Below, piece after piece: positions 58,550 through 64,000 of a stretch of 64,000 nucleotides of DNA; positions within the stretch are counted from its first letter, which is position 1, and the number at the start of each line of letters is the position of its first letter. Made by a program: the position numbers and the translations under genes. Where the stretch lies: assembly GCF_040581485.1 (NCBI RefSeq), contig NC_090133.1:17732001-17796000 (forward strand). Direction: 5' to 3'. The notes below the pieces were generated by a model that saw only the letters and a list, made by a program, of their open reading frames with translations, had not been told where the DNA came from and did not search any database. The DNA comes from Linepithema humile (taxonomy: Eukaryota > Arthropoda > Insecta > Hymenoptera > Formicidae).

Positions 58550-61500
58550 CTTAATAATTTTGTAAGAATTGAATTAACAACGAAACAAATTAATTAAAAA
58601 TACAATAATAAAATTGATAGATAGCAAATGTCAGAGATTCAATTATACAAAAATTTTCTGGTGAGAGATATAGAGCATATTATTTCATCCGTACTCAACG
58701 GTTCTCATAACAGCCCATTAAATGATATCAAGCACATTAGCGCAAACGAGCAATTTAGTCTTCCTCGATGGGATCGCGTAGCAGCGAGGAAATTCAGGAT
58801 GTGCAATAGAAAAAACAGTAGAAGCATATATATATGTATATACACGGTGTCAAAATGTCAAAATTTAAGCAAAAAATTTTTTAGATACTAAATTAAATAT
58901 CTTTATACAAAACATCTTAAGAAAAGCTCCATTGTATATTAATTCTAGACCTTCTTCAACTTTAAACATTTCGATAATTTAACCTCGAGTTAAGTATTCT
59001 GTGAAATTGAACGTTATATTTGCATCGTAAGGTACTTTCTCTCTATAGAAACCTATTTCCTCAAAATATCGCAGACGTATAAACTCGTCGTAGCGACGTT
59101 GTCAGGTTGAGAAATAGAGAATAGAAGTAGATTTAGAAATAGAACGCTGCCAGTCGTCGTCCTAGAATTTCATCGGGCGGCCCAAGCTGCGCCGGATGAC
59201 ACTGTTTCGGACGAGCGAAACGTATACTGCCGTTTCGATGCGACGCGATGTACCGAGCGATTCACGATGAATAATAAACAAGAGGACGGATCTAGGCTTC
59301 GACGGTATCGAGAAGCGCTTTCGCGACTATCGAAGTAGAGTCTTAAAATAATGACGGACGGGCATGCGAAGTTCCGCCGGGACCAGAAATGCTGCGCCGA
59401 TGAATAAGTCGTGTCCCAAAATAGTAGCATCCATCCAATATAAGAATGTCTAGGTATCAGTTTAATTCCGCGGCAAAAATTTTTTTTTCAAATTTCTATT
59501 AATTTTAGAATATATCGCGTAGAATAGCGTTCTTTAAGAATTAAAAAAAAAATTTTTTTTCAAAAGATAGAACGACATTACACTATCTAAATATTATCTA
59601 TTTTATACTTCGAACAAATGCTCGTTCAAAGTTTGCTAAAATTTCAAAAAGACAGAATACGCTTACATTCCTCACTGTTTTGTTTCCCTCCAATTAGCTT
59701 AAATAGCGATAATAAAAAAGAAATTCGCCGGGCTATCATTCTGCTCACCTCGCTGGGCTCATTAGGAATCGCCAGGAATTCGAAGATGTCTAATTAAACT
59801 ATGAATAATGCACGATGCATTGCGCAATTAAAGGCACCCCGGTGTGGACGGCGCGGCGGCGGCGGCGGTGCTCGCGCGGACAGAGTTACACTTCCTTGAA
59901 TGCAGCATCCTGTCGCGCAAGTATTGTCCGCCGTGGTCGCTCCGCGTTCTCTATGCCGGAGCGGACAATATTTACGCCGCCCCGACTTCCTTCCTACGTA
60001 GAACGGGCGAGTAAACGCGTACTACCGTCTCGTCGCGTAGAAGCCGCGCACGCACGCACGCACGCACTCGTAGTGGTTTCATTCATAAAGTCACGCGTTT
60101 CGCGAGGAAACGCCTGCGCGCGCGCGTTAACGACAGGAACCGACGGCTTCGCCCGTTTCTTCTCGTATACCTACTACACTACCTACTCCCGCGAGAAGAC
60201 GTTAATACGCGCCTCCGGAACGAATGCTCGGCGCCGACGACTTCCGCTCGATTCGGATGCGCAATGTCGGAGGATGCGACGTCGGCAATAAAAACGTGGC
60301 CGTTAATGCGCTCGCGGAGTTAACTCTCTTTCTCTTTTTCGCGCTCTGTAAATTTTCGGACGATGCGCGCGATTTGGTAGTTTTTTGCCTGCCATCCGTA
60401 TAATCAATCCTAAACTTGTCATCGTCTTATTCTTTCATAAATTGAATTATTGCCTAAATTCAGCCTCAGTAGTTGTGTTTTGTCACAATCAATATAAAAA
60501 TATAAAATACAATTTTTTCAGTATTCTCTCTGTTTCATTTTTTTTTTAATATAAGTTGTATATTAAGTATTTTCTGGATAGTTTTCACAGAATTCCTGTT
60601 GCGATCTTCTGCCATTATAATATAAAAAGTTTCTTATGAATGCAAGATTTTTCATTCTTGAGCAACAGTTAGTTTGATTATATAAAGCAAAAGATTATGT
60701 ATAATTAATCATCATTTTTAAATTTAATAATTTTGAAATTCTTGTTTTCTATTTGCTTTCCTACGTCACTGCTTTTATTAATTAATTATCACATTTTCTG
60801 ATATGTAATCTTACGTTCCATTAAAATAAATATTTTTATGTCATTTGTAAAATATCAAATTAGAGATATGATACTTATAATTTTTAATAAAATATAGTAC
60901 TCATTGAGTTCCGTCAAGTGATACGCGCGCGGTCTTGAATCTCGTTTTACAAAGTGCGGTGACCCTTCAGGCTTGGGCGGAACTCCTTCGCTTCCGGTGC
61001 TGTTCCGCTGCTGCTATTTCTATATATAAACCCATACGCTCTTGTCGGACATAAAACGCATGCACAGAAAATTTGCACGTGTGTGCGCTGCCAAATACTA
61101 TCGTAGGAACGGAGGGACTTCGTTATACGAGGGGCTAATTTATAGACCAAGCGTAGTTTTGCTCCATAGATTTTCGTAAGAGTTACTTCATCTTTTCAAG
61201 GAGAACTTGTTAGAAAACAAATATCTTAATTGCAATTTCTTATAAATACCTATTCAATTATAATTTTGAATTATTCTTTTAAAATTCAATGAAATTTTTG
61301 TTATCAAATTTACAAAAATATCTTTACCTAATAACTTCAAAACATAATTCAAAAAATTGAAAAATGTTGATTTCTTTTTTGCATGCATTCTTAACATTTA
61401 GTGACATTTGCGTATAACAAATTTTGTTAATAAAAATCACAAACAGAAATGTACAGTCACAGGAGAGTCGTCAAACTTCGATATGATGTGAATAATGTCA

Positions 61501-62380
61501 TAATGATGGATACCTCAGACAGACGTAAAGATCAATCTGTGAGATATTTGCTTTTTATAAAGATAGTATATTATTTAATTTTTATAAGTAATTAATACTT
61601 ATACTCCGCTGAGAATCATTCGTTTTGAATAATGCATATCTTTAAAAAAAAATTAATTCGTAATAAATGCCTATTTTTGCTTTATAAATAATTATATTAT
61701 ATAATATTATTTCACTTGTAACTAAATTTATTGTTTCTGCAAATTTACTCTCTTTTTGAAACCATAATTAATCTCGTAGATGAAATAGATAGAATCGTTA
61801 ATGTAATTCATAATTATTCACTTGAAATGTGAGTATACAAACTGGATAAATTTAAACTAATTTAACTATTAGCTATTTCATTTAGCTAATTTAGCTATTT
61901 AAACTAATTAAATTAATAATATTCCTAGAGTGATTTTCGATTTTGTCGACAAAAGTATAAAGATGATTATCGGTACCAGTGCAACCAGCCATGTTAATTA
62001 AAGGCATTTATATTGATTAAAAATAAAAATTCTAGTTTTTTGTTAGTATCTGTTAGTTATTTCTTGTCGTTGATAGGTAGCGGTAATTATCGTGCGTTCT
62101 CGGTCATTAATATAACGCATTCATACCTCTGTATACGTTCAAGAAAAAAAGAAGAAAAAAGCGTAACGTTAAAACAGAAAGAACAATGTGATCTTTCGAG
62201 ACGGCAAAAATTCGTGAGAAAAGAAAGTCCGAAAGAATTTTTAGCGCTATAACAGTGCGTGTGCAATAAGCGTATGCGAAAAATATAATACATACTTTAC
62301 GTTTACGACATACAAAGTATAATAGATACAATGTAGATACAACTGTAATTATGTTAAAATTTAATATGCGATATAAAAGA
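58550..62380. other. Intergenic DNA with one CpG-rich island, no gene recognised
   Basis: AT-rich except for 59130-59340 and the island at 59820-60310. The island carries a 158-codon ATG frame, rich in Arg and without domains, and a (CGCA)n tract at 60047-60067. A run of TAGCTATTT/AACTAATT words lies at 61850-61915. Confidence 0.4.
60047..60067 (+). repeat. (CGCA)n microsatellite
   Basis: Five copies of a CGCA unit inside the CpG-rich island. Confidence 0.8.
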
Positions 62381-62385
62381 TATCT

Positions 62386-62416
62386 AAAAGATGTTTTACT
62401 TTATAAAACATCTTTT
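62386..62416. repeat. Perfect hairpin with 13-bp arms
   Basis: AAAAGATGTTTTA and TAAAACATCTTTT flank a 5-base loop. A third copy of the arm lies at 62440-62452. The arms are AT-rich, so the fold would be weak, but the triple occurrence suggests a local duplication or a small inverted-repeat element. Confidence 0.7.
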
Positions 62417-62459
62417 TTTAATTAAATATTATTTTTTTCGAAAAGATGTTTTATAAATT

Positions 62460-63700
62460 AAAAAAAATTTTAGAATAAAAAACTGCATTGCATTAGTATT
62501 ATTGTATGTAACACCACTAATTTATATACTTCGCATATAATCTAAGGTGTGCTTGTTTAGTTTCTCGTGCAAAAACAATAACTATTTTGCAGTAAAAATA
62601 AAGCAAACTATACATTTATAAAAAATGTACTTACTAGATTGCATTGTGCAATTTTTCTGCATCCTAGCAAAAAAATATTTGTTTCACACATGGTCGTCAA
62701 TTTTTCTATTCTTAGCTCGCTAGATTGATAATGGTTTGTCGCAGGATACTGTTGTACAATTGCCTTCCTACGACTTCCGGTACTCGCCGGTATGGAGGTC
62801 GGTGATTACTTTTTGTCGGAAGTTCGTTGGTACGTGGGAATGGTGGGGACGGTCAGTGAAGTCAAAAGATTGTGCTACGTTGTCACAAGGTAATCACGGC
62901 TTCCAATGTCTCTTAATTGTTTTAAAATTTAACACGAGTCTCTCAGCAATTTTTACAACTTTTCGTACATATGTTTTGCGATTTTTCTTACATCAATCGA
63001 TTTTATTATATAAAGAATGTAAACATACATTCTTTAGAATGATAAATACGTATATATGCATCTCTGAAGAAAAGATAAAAATTATAATGAATGCCGTAAT
63101 AGAAGTTAGGAGAAATAAACAAAATGTGACGACAAATTGTGTAACGATCAGTCTACGTTGATACGCTGAATAAACGGACCGAATGAACAAGATGGGTGAA
63201 ATGTGAATGAGAAGGGAAAGGACAATGTCCTAGGGTGGATGCTTTAATGCTTGCGAGAACCGAGTTTCGTTTTAGGACGCACCCTTGCGTATCGACGCGC
63301 AGCGAACCACGATTTTGCTAGTTATGTATGTATTTCCTAAATCGACGTTCGCGTATCCGTAAGCAGCAAATTTCAACGATTGAAGACAACTTAAAGTAGA
63401 TCGTTCATAGGAAATCTGAATATTAATAATTAACTTGGAAAGTATATTCGCGACTTGTTCTTCAATAAATTCCTGCAATTCAATATTGATGCATAAAAAA
63501 ATATCGCCCGCGTTTTCACCAGGTTTCGCGCTAAATGCGCTATCCGGCCCTCATCTTCTCGCATCGACGTGGTTAAACGCGACGTTCAGCACGTCGCAGA
63601 AGAATTCGCGATCGAACGATCATGTTTGACACTAAACGCGGCGTTAGATAGAGTCCCCACCACATTAATGCGGTCATGGTAAAAACACGGAAGTGTCAGA
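62460..63700. other. Mostly AT-rich DNA, no gene confirmed
   Basis: A possible exon at about 62745-62890 is described as a finding. A frame of 141 codons spans it and continues into AT-rich DNA, but it starts with TTG and has no recognised domain. Confidence 0.35.
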
Positions 63701-63739
63701 TCGCGGGGGATAATCTAGGATACGCGCCGTTCAACAACA

Positions 63740-64000
63740 AGACAATAACAACAACACACTGTCGTCACCGTGCGCCGTCACATTGACGACGAGCCGTCAT
63801 CGAGCCGCGTTGCACGTGCGCCGTGCACCGGGTATATCGGCGGCGGCGCACAGGGCAAAGTGCATTGTGAGACTGCTGGCGGATGCAGCGCCGGTGTCCC
63901 GGCTTTCCTATGCAACGCACTGCACCCTGCCTCCCATCCTCCCGCCGCTACCACCGTTCTTTCGCCCCGCATCACCCCCCTCCCTCCCTCTTTCTGCTTC
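63740..64000. other. CpG- and pyrimidine-rich DNA at the window edge
   Basis: Strongly GC-rich with CCTCCCTCCC-type runs at the end. It may be the start of a promoter region of a gene beyond the window, but nothing inside proves this. Confidence 0.3.

Noticed and set aside
59815..60291. 158-codon Arg-rich ATG frame
   Set aside because: It fits chance in a CpG-rich island and includes the (CGCA)n repeat.

Overview
The window reads as nuclear DNA of an arthropod. An insect is very likely and a hymenopteran, perhaps an ant, is my best guess. The basis is a spliced gene with GT/AG introns, short CpG-rich islands set in long AT-rich DNA, many (GA)n, (CTT)n, (GGC)n and (GT)n microsatellites, and a palindromic repeat ending in a mariner-type ACACCCTGTA terminus. 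The lineage is an inference, since no species-diagnostic gene is present. Nothing prokaryotic, viral, CRISPR-like or operon-like was seen.

One gene is secure: the 3' part of a SoxE-class (Sox8/9/10, Drosophila Sox100B) transcription factor on the + strand at 1-2385. The first visible exon opens inside the HMG box, at the split arginine codon where SoxE genes carry an intron. It is followed by a PPTPPTTP motif, a NELDQYLPP motif like the end of the SoxE K2 activation region, and a histidine/tyrosine-rich C-terminus with a stop at 2133-2135. The 5' end of the gene lies before position 1.

The other roughly 61 kb is almost entirely non-coding as far as I can read it. It alternates AT-rich stretches with CpG-rich islands near 8.1-8.6, 11.65-12.25, 13.4-14.6, 23.9-24.7, 30.75-32.1, 34.2-35.2, 45.2-45.8, 47.5-48.1, 49.15-49.95, 54.9-55.5, 59.8-60.3 and 63.7-64.0 kb. 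These islands account for most of the long open reading frames, which look like chance. Two places on the - strand have splice signals good enough to list as candidate exons: 16348-16748, where an ORF joins a short terminal exon ending VIDDAED, and 32897-32962, a 66-nt exon with strong sites on both sides and a possible first exon near 34.3 kb. I do not recognise either product and cannot show that they belong to one gene.

Repeats include a palindromic MITE-like element just after SoxE, an imperfect inverted-repeat element at 6995-7100, a diverged pair of inverted copies at 6471-6545 and 8764-8830, a 113-bp tandem duplication at 45871-46069, a 40-bp duplication at 58458-58547, a pair of direct copies flanking a CpG-rich segment at 39.6-40.3 kb, and a perfect 13-bp-arm hairpin at 62386-62416. 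I found no convincing new biological system. The most useful leads are the candidate - strand exons, the palindromic X-box-like sites and possible SoxE downstream regulatory DNA.
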